The notes: generated by a model not told the origin, from the letters alone. 64,000 nucleotides of DNA from Streptococcus taonis (GCF_029948085.1 NZ_JARZZP010000003.1:107695-171694), one strand, 5' to 3'; shown: positions 31,901 to 40,932, counted from the stretch's first letter. Program-made: numbers and translations.

Positions 31901-34590
31901 TGCGCATCTTGGTCTACAAGACCTGCTAGCCCACCAACAGTCTGATCTGAACTATTGGTGTTTGACGAAATGGTTACTGTCGCTTTAGATTTAGCAATAG
32001 ACGCATTTTTTCCTGTTAAATGACCGACCAGACCGCCAATATTGTAGGCAGCAGTTGTTTCATAGGTATTGATAATTCTTCCCTTGAAACTGCTCTCTGT
32101 GATGCTTGATTGGTCTGCCTTAGCAAGCAATCCACCGATACCACGTTCTCCAGCCAGAACACCATCGACATGAACTTGTTTAATCTTTGTGTTATTCTGA
32201 GCTTCATTTGCCAGTGAACCAATATCATTTTTCCCTGAAATAGCAACATTTTTTAGACTCAGTTTTTCTACTGTAGCACCATTCAAGTTTTCAAACAGAG
32301 GTTTTTTCAAATTATAGATAGCATACTTCTTACCATCTTTTTCTCCAATCAAATGACCAGTAAAGGTTCCCTTGATATAGGATTTATCATCAGGACCAAG
32401 CTCCACTTCGTTAGCATTCAGGCTAGCTGCTAAATGATAGGTTCCAGAGAGATTTTGGTTTATAGCTTTGACCAGATTACTAAAGGAAGTAAAGTTTGTA
32501 TTTTCCTCTTTAGACTTCTTATCGAGGTAGAAGGTGAAATGGTCGACATATTTATTGTTCTGCTCTTGCTGGAGTTTCTCAGCCTTAGCTGTAATTTTAT
32601 AAACTGGCTGACCATTTCTTTCCTCTTCAGTTATTGAGGCGACTGGTAGATAGACATCTTTAAATGCCGAAGATTTTACCTTGACAAAGTAATTATCCGT
32701 ATTCTTTGGAACACCATCCAACGAAACATGCTGTTTATAAATTCCATTAGTCTGGCTATAGAGCTCTACATCAGAAACATTTCTTAATTCGAGTGTTTTT
32801 TCTGGATCATGTTCTTTCATTTTTTCAGTCGGAATATCCGGCTTTACTTGATCAATATCACCAGTGTATTCTGGAAGTGGGGCTACCTGTTCCGGCTCAC
32901 CTTTGTCACTTACTACTGCTTCTGGCAATTCGGGTTGAACTTCCGGTATGCCTTTGTCAGTTACAACTGCTTCGGGTAATTCTGGCTGAACTTCAGGTTC
33001 ACCTTTATCAGTTACAACTGCTTCGGGTAAGGCGGATTGGACAGAAGGTTCCCCTTTATCGCTTACAACAGCTTCGGGCAATTCAGGTTGAACTTCCGGT
33101 TCACCTTTATCGGTTACAACTGCTTTTGACAATTCAGGTTGAACTTCTGGTTCTCCTTTATCACTTACAACGGCTTCGGGTAATGCAGGCTGAACTGCGG
33201 GTTCACCTTTATCAGTTACAACGGCTTCGGGTAACTCTGGCTGAATTGCAGGTTCGCCTTTATCGGTTACAACTGCTTCTGGCAATTCAGGTTGAACTTC
33301 TGGTTCTCCTTTATCAGTTACAACCGCTTCGGGTAAGGCGGATTGGACAGAAGGTTCCCCTTTATCGCTTACAACAGCTTCTGGTAAGGCGGGTTGGACT
33401 GTCGGTTCACCTTTGGCGTTTACAACAGCTTCTGGTAATTCAGGTTGAATTGCAGGCTCACCCTTATCAGTCACGACTGCTTCTGGTAACGCAGGTTGAA
33501 CTTCCGGCTCACCTTTGTCAGTCACAACTGCTTCGGGTAAGGCGGGTTGGACTGCTGGTTCTCCTTTATCAGTAACAACTGCTTCGGGTAATTCTGGCTG
33601 GACCGCTGGTTCGCCCTTGTCACTTACTACTGCTTCTGGTAACTCTGGGTGAACTTCTGGTTCGCCTTTATCAGTCACAACTGCTTCGGGTAATTCTGGC
33701 TGGACCGCTGGTTCGCCCTTGTCGGTTCCCAGAGTTCCAGCTTGTACATTCTTATGTTCGGCTAATTGTGCTTGAGAATCTGAAGATTGTTTCTCTTCTT
33801 TTCTTGGATTGGTTAATTCTGCAGAGAGAGGTTTTTCAACTACTTGAACTTCTGTCGGCTTAGTTGAAGAAACAGATGTTTGTTCCTGCATAGCTTGTAC
33901 TGTTGATGGATGGTCTACAAAATTCGGTGTAACACTATAATCCACCTTTTGTTGTTTTGTAGGAGTGGCTGCTGATTTCTCTTGATTGCTTACTTTAGAT
34001 TCAGAAGTTATGTTTCCCTCCTTGATATATCCAATATAAGTGTAACCTGAAATATCTTTAGGAAGAGGTAATTTTTCTCCTGTGGTCAATTCATAGTCAG
34101 TATTGTAATTCAGTAAGAGATTATTTTCTAAAGCATGAGCTGATACTAGGACACCGTTTCCGATTCCTGCAACCAATACTAAATGTAATACTGTTTTATT
34201 CTTAACCTTTTTCTTAGAAACGGCAAAAATTAAAATCCCCAGAGCAGCTAAGCTAGCACCAGCAACTAGGGTTTGCATATCATTCTTACTTCCAGTATTT
34301 GGTAAGTCTCCCAGTTGATTTTGGGAATTTAATTTATAAACAAGATAATAAGTTTCATCATCATTCTCCATGTATGTCGGAATGTCATAGACAAGCTGTT
34401 TCTTTTCTTCTGATGATAACTCTGACTCTGTCACATATTTATAGTGAACACCTTTAGTCTCTTGAGCCTCTACAGATGAACTAGCTAATACAGACATAAA
34501 AAATAAACTTGAAATCGTTGCAGAGACAAGTCCTACTGATAATTTTCTAAATGAAAAACGCTGCTGTTTTTCACCAAAATACTTTTCCAT
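28936..34590 (-). CDS. iga: IgA1-specific zinc metalloprotease
   Basis: This 1884-residue M26 protease cleaves the hinge of human IgA1. It starts MEKYFGEKQQRFSFRKLSVG at an ATG behind AAGGAGGAA; an upstream in-frame extension has no such site. LPNTG lies at 96-100, followed by a membrane segment, so the anchor is N-terminal. A 17-residue repeat array spans about 288-567. The catalytic motif HEMTH (1524-1528) has Glu1548 20 residues downstream. Much of the sequence, including GGYGRRSGLGPEFFAKGLLQ and the C-terminal SSIFENKK, matches my recollection of pneumococcal IgA1 protease. It lies head-to-tail with the zmpB paralog, 41 bases apart. Confidence 0.94.
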   Translation of the reverse strand: MEKYFGEKQQRFSFRKLSVGLVSATISSLFFMSVLASSSVEAQETKGVHYKYVTESELSSEEKKQLVYDIPTYMENDDETYYLVYKLNSQNQLGDLPNTGSKNDMQTLVAGASLAALGILIFAVSKKKVKNKTVLHLVLVAGIGNGVLVSAHALENNLLLNYNTDYELTTGEKLPLPKDISGYTYIGYIKEGNITSESKVSNQEKSAATPTKQQKVDYSVTPNFVDHPSTVQAMQEQTSVSSTKPTEVQVVEKPLSAELTNPRKEEKQSSDSQAQLAEHKNVQAGTLGTDKGEPAVQPELPEAVVTDKGEPEVHPELPEAVVSDKGEPAVQPELPEAVVTDKGEPAVQPALPEAVVTDKGEPEVQPALPEAVVTDKGEPAIQPELPEAVVNAKGEPTVQPALPEAVVSDKGEPSVQSALPEAVVTDKGEPEVQPELPEAVVTDKGEPAIQPELPEAVVTDKGEPAVQPALPEAVVSDKGEPEVQPELSKAVVTDKGEPEVQPELPEAVVSDKGEPSVQSALPEAVVTDKGEPEVQPELPEAVVTDKGIPEVQPELPEAVVSDKGEPEQVAPLPEYTGDIDQVKPDIPTEKMKEHDPEKTLELRNVSDVELYSQTNGIYKQHVSLDGVPKNTDNYFVKVKSSAFKDVYLPVASITEEERNGQPVYKITAKAEKLQQEQNNKYVDHFTFYLDKKSKEENTNFTSFSNLVKAINQNLSGTYHLAASLNANEVELGPDDKSYIKGTFTGHLIGEKDGKKYAIYNLKKPLFENLNGATVEKLSLKNVAISGKNDIGSLANEAQNNTKIKQVHVDGVLAGERGIGGLLAKADQSSITESSFKGRIINTYETTAAYNIGGLVGHLTGKNASIAKSKATVTISSNTNSSDQTVGGLAGLVDQDAHIQDSYAEGDINNVKHFGRVAGVAGYLWDRKTNEEQHAGSLTNVLSDVNVTNGNAITGYHYNGMKVKDTFSSKANRVYNVTLVRDEVISKESFEERGTMLDASEVTNKKAEINPLTPPTVEPLSTSGSKESDFSKVKHYQANRALVYKNIEKLLPFYNKATIVKYGNLVKENSLLYQKELLSAVMMKDDQVITDIVSNKQTANKLLLHYQDHSSEKLDLKYRTDFAKLAEYSLGDTGLLYTPNQFLYDQDSIIKQVLPDLQKVDYKSDTIRKILGISPDVKQTELYLEDQFVKTKQNLANSLKKLLSADAGLAGDNPVTRGYLVDKIKNNKEALLLGLTYLERWYNFSYGQVNVKDLVMYHPDFFGKGNTSPLDTLIELGKSGFNNLLAKNNVDTYAISLASHHGTTDLFSTLENYRKVFLPNTSNNDWFKKQTKAFIVEEKSTIAEVKAKQEQAGTKYSIGVYDRITSSTWKYRNMVLPLLTLPERFVFVISTLSSLGFGAYDRYRNSDYKAGDELNKFVEDNARETAKRQRDHYDYWYRILDKEGREKLYRTILLYDAYKFGDDTTSGKATVEAQFDSTNPAMKNFFGPVGNKVVHNHHGAYATGDGVYYMSYRMLDKDGAITYTHEMTHDSDQDIYLGGYGRRSGLGPEFFAKGLLQAPDQPSDATITINSILKHKTSDSTEGQRLQVLDPTTRFNDAADLQNYVHNMFDVVYMLEYLEGQSIVKQLDAYQKMTALRKIENKYVKDPADGNEVYATNVVQNLTEEDAKKLTTFDSLIKNNILSAREYKSGEYERNGYYTIKLFAPIYSALSSKGTPGDLMGRRIAYELLAAKGFKDGMVPYISNQYEKDAKAAGSKINSYGKEVGLVTDELVLQKVFNGQYKTWADFKKAMYQERVDQFRNLKPVTFNDPTKSWASFARKTIHSVEELQRLMDEAVRKDADENRYSWDNYNPEYDSAVHKLKRAVFKAYLNQTDDFRSSIFENKK
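32888..33725 (-). repeat. 17-residue (51-base) tandem repeats in iga
   Basis: Sixteen full units of the type TDKGEPAVQPELPEAVV plus one degenerate unit (SDKGEPEQVAPLPEY) form a proline-rich stalk between the N-terminal anchor and the catalytic part. Units vary at a few positions (T/S/N at 1, E/A/S/T at 7, A/E at 11). Confidence 0.93.
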
Positions 34591-34792
34591 TATTCCTCCT
34601 TGAAATAAAATTTTAAAAATATGCAAGCTAAAATTTATTATATTAGCTTGTTATCTTATAAAAAGGTAACACACTTCAATTATACTCTTAATTTACCAAA
34701 AAGTCTTAAAATTGAGATGCGCTTTCATACTTTGTTTTATATATAAAATACGAAGGAGCAGGGTTTGAATTTCTTATATTCTTTTTGGATAA
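34591..34792. promoter_or_regulatory. iga upstream region
   Basis: On the minus strand an AGTATAAT -10-like element lies near 34682-34689 with no good -35. The 5' leader contains an imperfect hairpin with arms AAGCTAA and TTTAGCTT at about 34624-34651. No coding sequence is seen. This is probably the promoter and untranslated leader of iga. Confidence 0.5.
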
Positions 34793-34827
34793 AAAAATAG
34801 GCTCTCCGAAAACTCGGAAAGCCTTAT
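34793..34827 (-). terminator. terminator after rpmA (distal)
   Basis: An imperfect hairpin, GGCTTTCCGA against TCGGAGAGCC on the minus strand, is followed by seven T. It ends the rplU-prp-rpmA unit ahead of iga. Confidence 0.85.
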
Positions 34828-34875
34828 TTAATGCTACTTCTAGCTTCCTCACCTTTACATTTTAAGGTTCGGGAT

Positions 34876-34898
34876 AAAAAGGTTCACTGGACCTTTTT
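34876..34898 (-). terminator. terminator after rpmA (proximal)
   Basis: The arms AAAAAGGT and ACCTTTTT around a seven-base loop overlap the rpmA stop codon. With the distal hairpin this makes a tandem terminator. Confidence 0.7.
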
Positions 34899-35190
34899 AT
34901 TTTGCGATTGGGTAAACAGAAACTTGTTTTTTATCGCGACCTTTACGTTCAAAGCGTACTACGCCTTCAACTTTAGCGAACAAAGTATCGTCTCCACCAC
35001 GTCCAACGTTTACACCTGGATAGATGTGTGTACCACGTTGACGGTAAAGGATAGATCCACCTGTTACAGTTTGTCCGTCAGCTGCTTTAGCTCCAAGACG
35101 TTTCGCTTGTGAATCACGTCCGTTTGATGTAGAACCTCCACCTTTTTTGTGGGCGAAAAGTTGCATGTTAGTAAGAGTCATTTTTAACAT
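34897..35190 (-). CDS. rpmA: ribosomal protein bL27 with cleavable N-terminus
   Basis: bL27 reaches the peptidyl transferase centre of the 50S subunit. The 97-residue product has the Firmicutes-type N-terminal extension [12 protein letters not shown] before [14 protein letters not shown]. In Staphylococcus aureus an equivalent extension is removed by the cysteine protease Prp, and here cleavage is expected after Phe12. The prp gene lies 16 bases upstream in the same operon, so enzyme and substrate are made together. Confidence 0.97.
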   Translation of the reverse strand: MLKMTLTNMQLFAHKKGGGSTSNGRDSQAKRLGAKAADGQTVTGGSILYRQRGTHIYPGVNVGRGGDDTLFAKVEGVVRFERKGRDKKQVSVYPIAK

Positions 35191-35206
35191 AATGTTTTCC
35201 TCCGTG

Positions 35207-35560
<354 letters not shown>

Positions 35561-35566
35561 TTAAAA

Positions 35567-35881
35567 TTAAGCGTTGATTGCGTTGATGACAACTTTAGTA
35601 TATGGTTGACGGTGACCTTGTTTACGGTGGCTACCTTTTTTAGGTTTGTACTTGTAAGTAACAACTTTCTTTTGTTTTCCTTGTTTTTCAACAGTTCCAA
35701 CTACAGTAGCTCCAGCAACAAGTGGAGTTCCGACAACAGTGTTTTCACCACCAACAAGAACAACTTCGTTAAAAGTAACTTCTTGACCAGCTTCAACGTT
35801 CAATTTTTCAACGTAGATTGCTTGACCAACTTCAACTTTAACTTGTTTTCCGCCAGTTTTGATAATTGCGTATGTGCTCAT
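35567..35881 (-). CDS. rplU: ribosomal protein bL21
   Basis: bL21 binds 23S rRNA in the 50S subunit. From [20 protein letters not shown] the protein is 104 residues and ends with the conserved [21 protein letters not shown] tail (here [12 protein letters not shown]). The ATG at 35881 follows AGGAGGTG. The frame stays open upstream through the structured leader, but that part has no homology and is not translated. It is the first gene of rplU-prp-rpmA. Confidence 0.97.
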   Translation of the reverse strand: MSTYAIIKTGGKQVKVEVGQAIYVEKLNVEAGQEVTFNEVVLVGGENTVVGTPLVAGATVVGTVEKQGKQKKVVTYKYKPKKGSHRKQGHRQPYTKVVINAINA

Positions 35882-36115
35882 TATGCACCTCCTATGATTT
35901 TTTTGGGTTTCCCCGTATTTTTGTGAAGACTCGCCTAGCATCGTGGGACGAACCACTTAAAAGAAGAGCTCTAAGTATAACAAAGAATAAACTAGGAATT
36001 AAGCCGAAGACATAACTTATGTTAGGCAAGGCGATAATGACGAAGTTTAAATTTGTTATACGACGAGCAACGATGTTCGTGCGGTTGCACAGGATCGTGC
36101 ATAGTCAACTCTTCA
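35882..36115 (-). promoter_or_regulatory. L21-type ribosomal protein leader (candidate)
   Basis: The 5' untranslated region of rplU is about 230 bases long and rich in inverted repeats, for example GCACGAACATCGTTGCTCGTCGT and AACATAAGTTATGTCTTCGGC. Firmicutes rplU genes often have an autoregulatory L21 leader. Placement and length fit, but I could not score it against the Rfam model. Confidence 0.6.
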
Positions 36116-36144
36116 AGTATAGCATGATTCCTAGTTCTTGACAA
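36116..36144 (-). promoter_or_regulatory. rplU operon promoter
   Basis: TTGTCA (36139-36144) and TATACT (36116-36121) with 17-base spacing lie about 235 bases upstream of the rplU ATG. Confidence 0.82.
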
Positions 36145-36160
36145 GTATTTATCATCGAAT

Positions 36161-36847
36161 TTAAACTTTTTCTCTTATTTTTTTCCTCCAAGATGCAAAA
36201 AGCATACTTAAATAAAAAATACTCATCATGATTGGAATCCCTAAAATTGTTTTTTCTTCATAAAAAATACTCAGATAAGCTGATACAACAACCCCAAGTA
36301 CAAAACTCGACAGCAAGCTAACAAAGATGAGACCTTCTCTTAAAAAAGGTGTATGTTTTGTGCGAACATATTCACCAAATGCTAACATGGTTCGTTTGAT
36401 ATTTCCAGTCATAAAAGCATTGTTGTATGCAATTCCTGAAACTTCACCGAATGCTGTTGTAACCAGACCCATACAAAATGCTAACGGTGGTACTATGTAT
36501 ATATTATCAACCGTCAAGGGAACAAATCCTATAATCAAAGATAAAATTGCTAGTGGAATAAGGGATAGAATTGGTTTTCTTACAATCCTCAACTTTTCTT
36601 TATAGACTGTCAAGAGGAAGACACCCACCATGAAAGAAATCAAGGTCATTACCTTGGCGCTGGCATCTGAAACATTGTCCTGAATGAGACCAACGGAAAG
36701 GAAAACGACATTCCCTGTTTGACCTGCAACTAGAGTATTCCCACGTATGATAAAGGTATAGGCATCTACATAACCCGCACAAAAAGTCAAAAAAAGCGCC
36801 AATCTTTTTGAATGACGAGAAATTTTTCTCATAGGTAATAATCTCAT
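36161..36847 (-). CDS. DUF1275 (YoaK-like) membrane protein
   Basis: The 228-residue protein has six hydrophobic segments and the family signature FCAGYVDAYTFIIRG...GQTGNVVFLSV near the N-terminus, typical of DUF1275/YoaK. The second half repeats the pattern in AFGEVSGIAYNNAFMTGN. The function is not known. An AGGAGTG site precedes the ATG. It stands alone, divergent from the downstream oxidoreductase gene. Confidence 0.9.
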   Translation of the reverse strand: MRLLPMRKISRHSKRLALFLTFCAGYVDAYTFIIRGNTLVAGQTGNVVFLSVGLIQDNVSDASAKVMTLISFMVGVFLLTVYKEKLRIVRKPILSLIPLAILSLIIGFVPLTVDNIYIVPPLAFCMGLVTTAFGEVSGIAYNNAFMTGNIKRTMLAFGEYVRTKHTPFLREGLIFVSLLSSFVLGVVVSAYLSIFYEEKTILGIPIMMSIFYLSMLFASWRKKIREKV

Positions 36848-36992
36848 ACTACACTCCTATTTTTTCTGAATCTATTGTAACATTTTTTGAGGAAAATTCG
36901 AAGTGTCAAATAAAAGAATTGTCTCCCTTTGGCTAGTTTAGTCTATCTGTGATATAATGAAAGCAGTCATTACTTGTAGAAAAGGAGATTTC

Positions 36993-37970
36993 ATGCTTAA
37001 ACTCGGTATTATCGGTACTGGTGCAATCAGTCACCACTTTATAGAAGCTGCTCATACTAGTCAGGAATTTCAGTTAGTGGCTGTTTATTCAAGAAAGCTC
37101 ACGACTGCTCAGCAATTTGCTAGTTCCTATACAGATGTTAGTCTATTTGATAATTTAGAGGATTTCTTCCAATCTGAATTTGATGTTGTCTATATCGCAA
37201 GTCCAAATTCTCTGCACTTTACTCAAGCCAAGGCCGCTTTATCTGCTGGCAAACATGTTATCCTTGAAAAACCAGCGGTGACTCAACCCCAAGAATGGCA
37301 GGATTTAGTTGAAATAACTCAGGAGAATCACCGTTTCATCTTTGAAGCAGCAAGAAACTATCATGAGGAAGCCTTCACCGTTATTAAAAACTTTTTAGCA
37401 GATAAGCAAGTTTTAGGTGCAGATTTTAACTATGCCAAGTATTCTTCTAAGATGTCTGACCTTCTTTCTGGAAACACTCCGAATGTATTTTCAGACCGTT
37501 TTGCTGGTGGGGCTCTCATGGACTTGGGAATTTATCCGATCTATGCTGCGGTTCGCTTGTTTGGAAAGGCACTTGATGCGACCTATCAAGCTCAGCAACT
37601 TTACAACACCATTGATTTAAATGGAGATGGTATCTTATCTTATCCTGAATATCAAGTTCACATCAAGGCTGGTAAAAACATTACTTCTAATCTGCCTTGT
37701 GAAATATATACAACAGATGGAACCTTGACACTCAACACTATTGAACATGTTCGCTCAGCTATTTTTACAGATCATCAAGGTAATGAAACACATCTACCAA
37801 TTCAGCAGGCACCTCATACCATGACTGAGGAGGTCGCTGCTTTTGCTAACATGATCAAACAGCCAAACCAAAAACTCTACCAAGATTGGCTGGATGATGC
37901 AACCGACGTCCATAAGCTACTTTACACCATGCGCCAGACTGCTGGCATTAGATTTGAGGCAGAAAAATGA
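36993..37970 (+). CDS. Gfo/Idh/MocA family oxidoreductase
   Basis: The 325-residue protein has the N-terminal Rossmann fold (LGIIGTGAISHHF) and the family catalytic-region motif HVILEKPAVTQ (EKP with the conserved Lys). Residues about 130-320 form the C-terminal substrate domain. Such enzymes oxidise or reduce sugars and related compounds with NAD(P); the substrate cannot be told. I use the ATG at 36993 behind AAAGGAGA. Its stop overlaps the helicase start (ATGA), so the two are coupled. Confidence 0.9.
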   Translation: MLKLGIIGTGAISHHFIEAAHTSQEFQLVAVYSRKLTTAQQFASSYTDVSLFDNLEDFFQSEFDVVYIASPNSLHFTQAKAALSAGKHVILEKPAVTQPQEWQDLVEITQENHRFIFEAARNYHEEAFTVIKNFLADKQVLGADFNYAKYSSKMSDLLSGNTPNVFSDRFAGGALMDLGIYPIYAAVRLFGKALDATYQAQQLYNTIDLNGDGILSYPEYQVHIKAGKNITSNLPCEIYTTDGTLTLNTIEHVRSAIFTDHQGNETHLPIQQAPHTMTEEVAAFANMIKQPNQKLYQDWLDDATDVHKLLYTMRQTAGIRFEAEK

Positions 37971-39049
37971 AAACCAAACTACCAACTGAATGGCTAGAAC
38001 TCCTTGACCAACTTGGTTTCCAAGAATTCACACCCATCCAAACTCAGCTTTTTGATCCGATTTTAGACGGTCAAACCCTCCTTGGAGTCAGTCCAACTGG
38101 TACAGGTAAGACTTTAGCTTATCTCCTACCAAGTCTTCTCCGTCTCCAAAAGAAAAAAGCGCAGCAACTATTGATTTTAGCACCAAATACTGAACTGGCT
38201 GGTCAGATTTTTGAGGTAACTAAAACCTGGGGTGAAGCAATTGGCTTGACTGCTCAACTATTCCTTTCTGGTTCGAGTCAGAAACGTCAAATCGAACGAC
38301 TTAAAAAAGGCCCAGAAATCCTTATTGGAACTCCTGGGCGTATCTTTGAACTGATCAAATTGAAAAAAATCAAGATGATGAATGTGGAAACGATCATTCT
38401 TGATGAGTTCGATCAGTTGCTAGATGATTCTCAAATTCACTTTGTTGAGAAAATCACTCACTACGCACCTCGTGACCACCAACTCATCTATATGAGTGCC
38501 ACTACCAAGTTTGACCAAGATAAGATTGCGCCCAACACGCGCACCATTGACCTTTCAGATCAAAAGCTAGACAACATCCAACACTTCTACATGCAAGTAG
38601 ACCAACGACACAGAGTAGATATGCTTCGTAAACTAGCATATGTCGCGGACTTTCGCGGACTCGTCTTCTTTAATAGTTTGTCAGACCTCGGAAGCGCTGA
38701 GGAAAAATTGCAATATCGTGATGTTTTAGCTGTTTCACTAGCTAGCGATGTCAATGTTAAGTTCAGAAAAGTTATCTTAGAAAAATTCAAAGACAAGCAA
38801 CTAACACTGCTTCTTGCAACAGACCTTCTAGCTCGTGGTATCGACATTGATAGCTTGGAATGCGTGGTTAACTTTGACGTTCCTAGAGATATGGAAACCT
38901 ACACTCACCGCGCTGGCCGTACTGGACGTATGGGCAAAGAGGGCTATGTAATCACGCTTGTAACACATCCCGAAGACATCAAAAAGCTGAAGAAATTTGC
39001 AAGTGTACGTGAAATCGTCTTGAAAAATCAAGAACTGTATATCAAATAG
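37967..39049 (+). CDS. DEAD-box family RNA helicase (DEFD variant)
   Basis: The 360-residue protein contains the Q motif (GFQEFTPIQTQ), Walker A SPTGTGKT, motif Ib GTPGRIFEL, motif II as DEFD in place of DEAD, SAT (MSATTKF), and HRAGRTGRMG in the second RecA domain. It is a short helicase with no extra C-terminal RNA-binding domain and probably acts in RNA unwinding or ribosome assembly. It overlaps the upstream oxidoreductase by four bases and is followed by a strong terminator. Confidence 0.9.
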   Translation: MKTKLPTEWLELLDQLGFQEFTPIQTQLFDPILDGQTLLGVSPTGTGKTLAYLLPSLLRLQKKKAQQLLILAPNTELAGQIFEVTKTWGEAIGLTAQLFLSGSSQKRQIERLKKGPEILIGTPGRIFELIKLKKIKMMNVETIILDEFDQLLDDSQIHFVEKITHYAPRDHQLIYMSATTKFDQDKIAPNTRTIDLSDQKLDNIQHFYMQVDQRHRVDMLRKLAYVADFRGLVFFNSLSDLGSAEEKLQYRDVLAVSLASDVNVKFRKVILEKFKDKQLTLLLATDLLARGIDIDSLECVVNFDVPRDMETYTHRAGRTGRMGKEGYVITLVTHPEDIKKLKKFASVREIVLKNQELYIK

Positions 39050-39085
39050 AGGCTGGGATAAAAATCCCAACCTCATTTTTTATTA
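39049..39085 (+). terminator. terminator after helicase gene
   Basis: The arms GAGG-TGGGAT and ATCCCA-CCTC around AAAA are followed by ATTTTTTATT immediately after the stop codon. Confidence 0.9.
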
Positions 39086-39166
39086 GCAAAAAAACTTTGA
39101 CCTGCTAGTTGATTTAGAACTTCGAAATCGAAACTTTATCTACTGATTTCTCCTCCACCGGCTTTA

Positions 39167-39544
39167 TTACCCCCAGGTAATTTCTAAGCGATAGTTCGCA
39201 AATGGATTTCCTTCTTTGTTTTGTAGTTGATAGGCTAGTTCAATCTTTTGCTGATCAACTTGATAATGGCTTGTTTGGATGATAAACTCCTGTATCCCCA
39301 TTGGTGTAGGAATATAGGCTAAACTATCAGCTTCCTTCAGAAAACGCATGATGGTCTTAGGGTTGGAAAATCGAGACATCACCAACTCTGTATCATTAAA
39401 CTTGAGTATCACTTTTTCCTTCTCTTCATTGTAAAAAAGGAGATAGGAAAAATCACCTTTCTCACGTAACTCAACATCATAAAGTTGGTCGATCACTTCC
39501 AATTGTTCATCAAATTGGATGGTATTTCTCATTCGAATCTTCAC
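39167..39544 (-). CDS. DUF1934 family protein (YwiB-like)
   Basis: This 125-residue cytoplasmic protein matches the DUF1934 beta-barrel (calycin-like) family: IRMRNTIQFDEQLE at the N-terminus, YLLFYNEEKEKVILKF in the middle and NYRLEITW at the C-terminus. No function is established. It is divergent from the HD-domain gene, with 71 bases between the starts. The ATG has no strong ribosome-binding site (AGGACTTGAAG is the best candidate). Confidence 0.82.
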   Translation of the reverse strand: MKIRMRNTIQFDEQLEVIDQLYDVELREKGDFSYLLFYNEEKEKVILKFNDTELVMSRFSNPKTIMRFLKEADSLAYIPTPMGIQEFIIQTSHYQVDQQKIELAYQLQNKEGNPFANYRLEITWG

Positions 39545-39615
39545 TTCAAGTCCTCTTTCTACACTCTTATCCTACTATTTTACCAAAAACTGTAGCTTTT
39601 TGCTATAATGGTTTT

Positions 39616-40920
39616 ATGAATGAAAAAGTATTTCGTGACCCTGTTCACAATTATATCCATGTTGATAATCAGATTATCTATGACTTAATCAATACCAAAG
39701 AATTTCAACGCTTGCGTCGTATCAAGCAACTAGGAACATCCAGTTACACCTTTCATGGTGGAGAACATAGTCGTTTCTCTCACTGTCTAGGTGTTTACGA
39801 GATTGCACGTCGCATCACCGAGATTTTTGAGGAAAAGTATCCTAAAGAATGGGATCCTTCGGAGTCCCTCCTAACCATGACTGCAGCCCTCCTTCATGAC
39901 CTAGGCCATGGAGCCTACTCGCATACCTTTGAAAATCTCTTTGATACCGATCATGAGGCGATTACGCAGGAAATTATCCAAAGTCCTGAGACGGAAATTC
40001 ATCAAGTCCTGCTACAAGTAGCGCCAGATTTTCCTGAAAAGGTAGCTAGCGTTATAGACCACACTTATCCAAATAAGCAGGTGGTCCAGCTGATTTCGAG
40101 TCAAATCGATGCAGATCGCATGGACTATCTCTTACGTGACTCCTATTTTACAGGTGCTTCCTATGGGGAATTTGACCTAACACGTATCTTACGAGTTATT
40201 CGCCCTATCGAGAACGGAATTGCCTTTCAACGAAACGGCATGCATGCCATCGAAGACTATGTTCTTAGTCGCTATCAAATGTATATGCAGGTTTATTTCC
40301 ATCCTGCCACACGTGCTATGGAAGTCCTTCTGCAGAATCTTTTGAAACGTGCTAAAGAACTTTATCCAGACAATAAGGACTTCTTTACTCTTACATCCCC
40401 GCATCTACTCCCATTTTTCGAAAAGAATGTTAGCTTGACTGACTATCTGGCTCTGGATGACGGAGTTATGAATACCTATTTCCAACTCTGGATGACTAGT
40501 CCTGACAAGATTCTCGCAGACTTATCGCAACGCTTTGTCAATCGCAAGGTCTTTAAATCCATCACCTTTTCTCAAGAGGATCAAGAAAAGCTTTCATCTA
40601 TGAGAAAACTGGTAGAAGATATCGGCTTTGATCCTGACTATTACACAGCTATTCATAAGAACTTTGACCTTCCTTATGATATCTATCGCCCCGAATCAGA
40701 AAACCCACGGACGCAGATTGAGATTATACAAAAAAATGGAGAACTAGCAGAACTCTCTAGCCTGTCTCCTATCGTCCAATCCCTTGCTGGCAGTCGCCAT
40801 GGAGATAATCGCTTTTATTTTCCAAAAGAAATGTTAGACCAAAACAGCATCTTTGCAAGCATTACCCAGCAATTTTTACACTTAATTGAGAACGATCATT
40901 TTACACCAAATAAAAACTAA
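39616..40920 (+). CDS. HD-domain phosphohydrolase (YwfO/dNTPase-like)
   Basis: The 434-residue protein starts VFRDPVHNYIHVDNQIIYDLI and has the HD-superfamily metal ligands in GGEHSRFSHCLGV and LLHDLGHGAYSH, plus SSQIDADRMDYLLRD. This pattern identifies the YwfO family of HD phosphohydrolases related to dGTP triphosphohydrolases; relatives hydrolyse dNTPs. It lies 12 bases before the HAD phosphatase gene, so they are cotranscribed. Confidence 0.92.
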   Translation: MNEKVFRDPVHNYIHVDNQIIYDLINTKEFQRLRRIKQLGTSSYTFHGGEHSRFSHCLGVYEIARRITEIFEEKYPKEWDPSESLLTMTAALLHDLGHGAYSHTFENLFDTDHEAITQEIIQSPETEIHQVLLQVAPDFPEKVASVIDHTYPNKQVVQLISSQIDADRMDYLLRDSYFTGASYGEFDLTRILRVIRPIENGIAFQRNGMHAIEDYVLSRYQMYMQVYFHPATRAMEVLLQNLLKRAKELYPDNKDFFTLTSPHLLPFFEKNVSLTDYLALDDGVMNTYFQLWMTSPDKILADLSQRFVNRKVFKSITFSQEDQEKLSSMRKLVEDIGFDPDYYTAIHKNFDLPYDIYRPESENPRTQIEIIQKNGELAELSSLSPIVQSLAGSRHGDNRFYFPKEMLDQNSIFASITQQFLHLIENDHFTPNKN

Positions 40921-40932
40921 AAGAGGAAATTT

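Noticed and set aside
32793..33575. A 260-codon open frame on the plus strand across the iga repeats, and a 106-codon one at 27499-27819 across the zmpB repeats
   Set aside because: They are antisense to the 51-base repeats; the lack of stops simply repeats with the unit. The Leu/Val-rich products look like nothing real and there is no ribosome-binding site.
36600..36782. Cys-rich 60-codon frame antiparallel or out of frame with the DUF1275 gene
   Set aside because: It is an out-of-frame shadow of a well-supported membrane protein gene.
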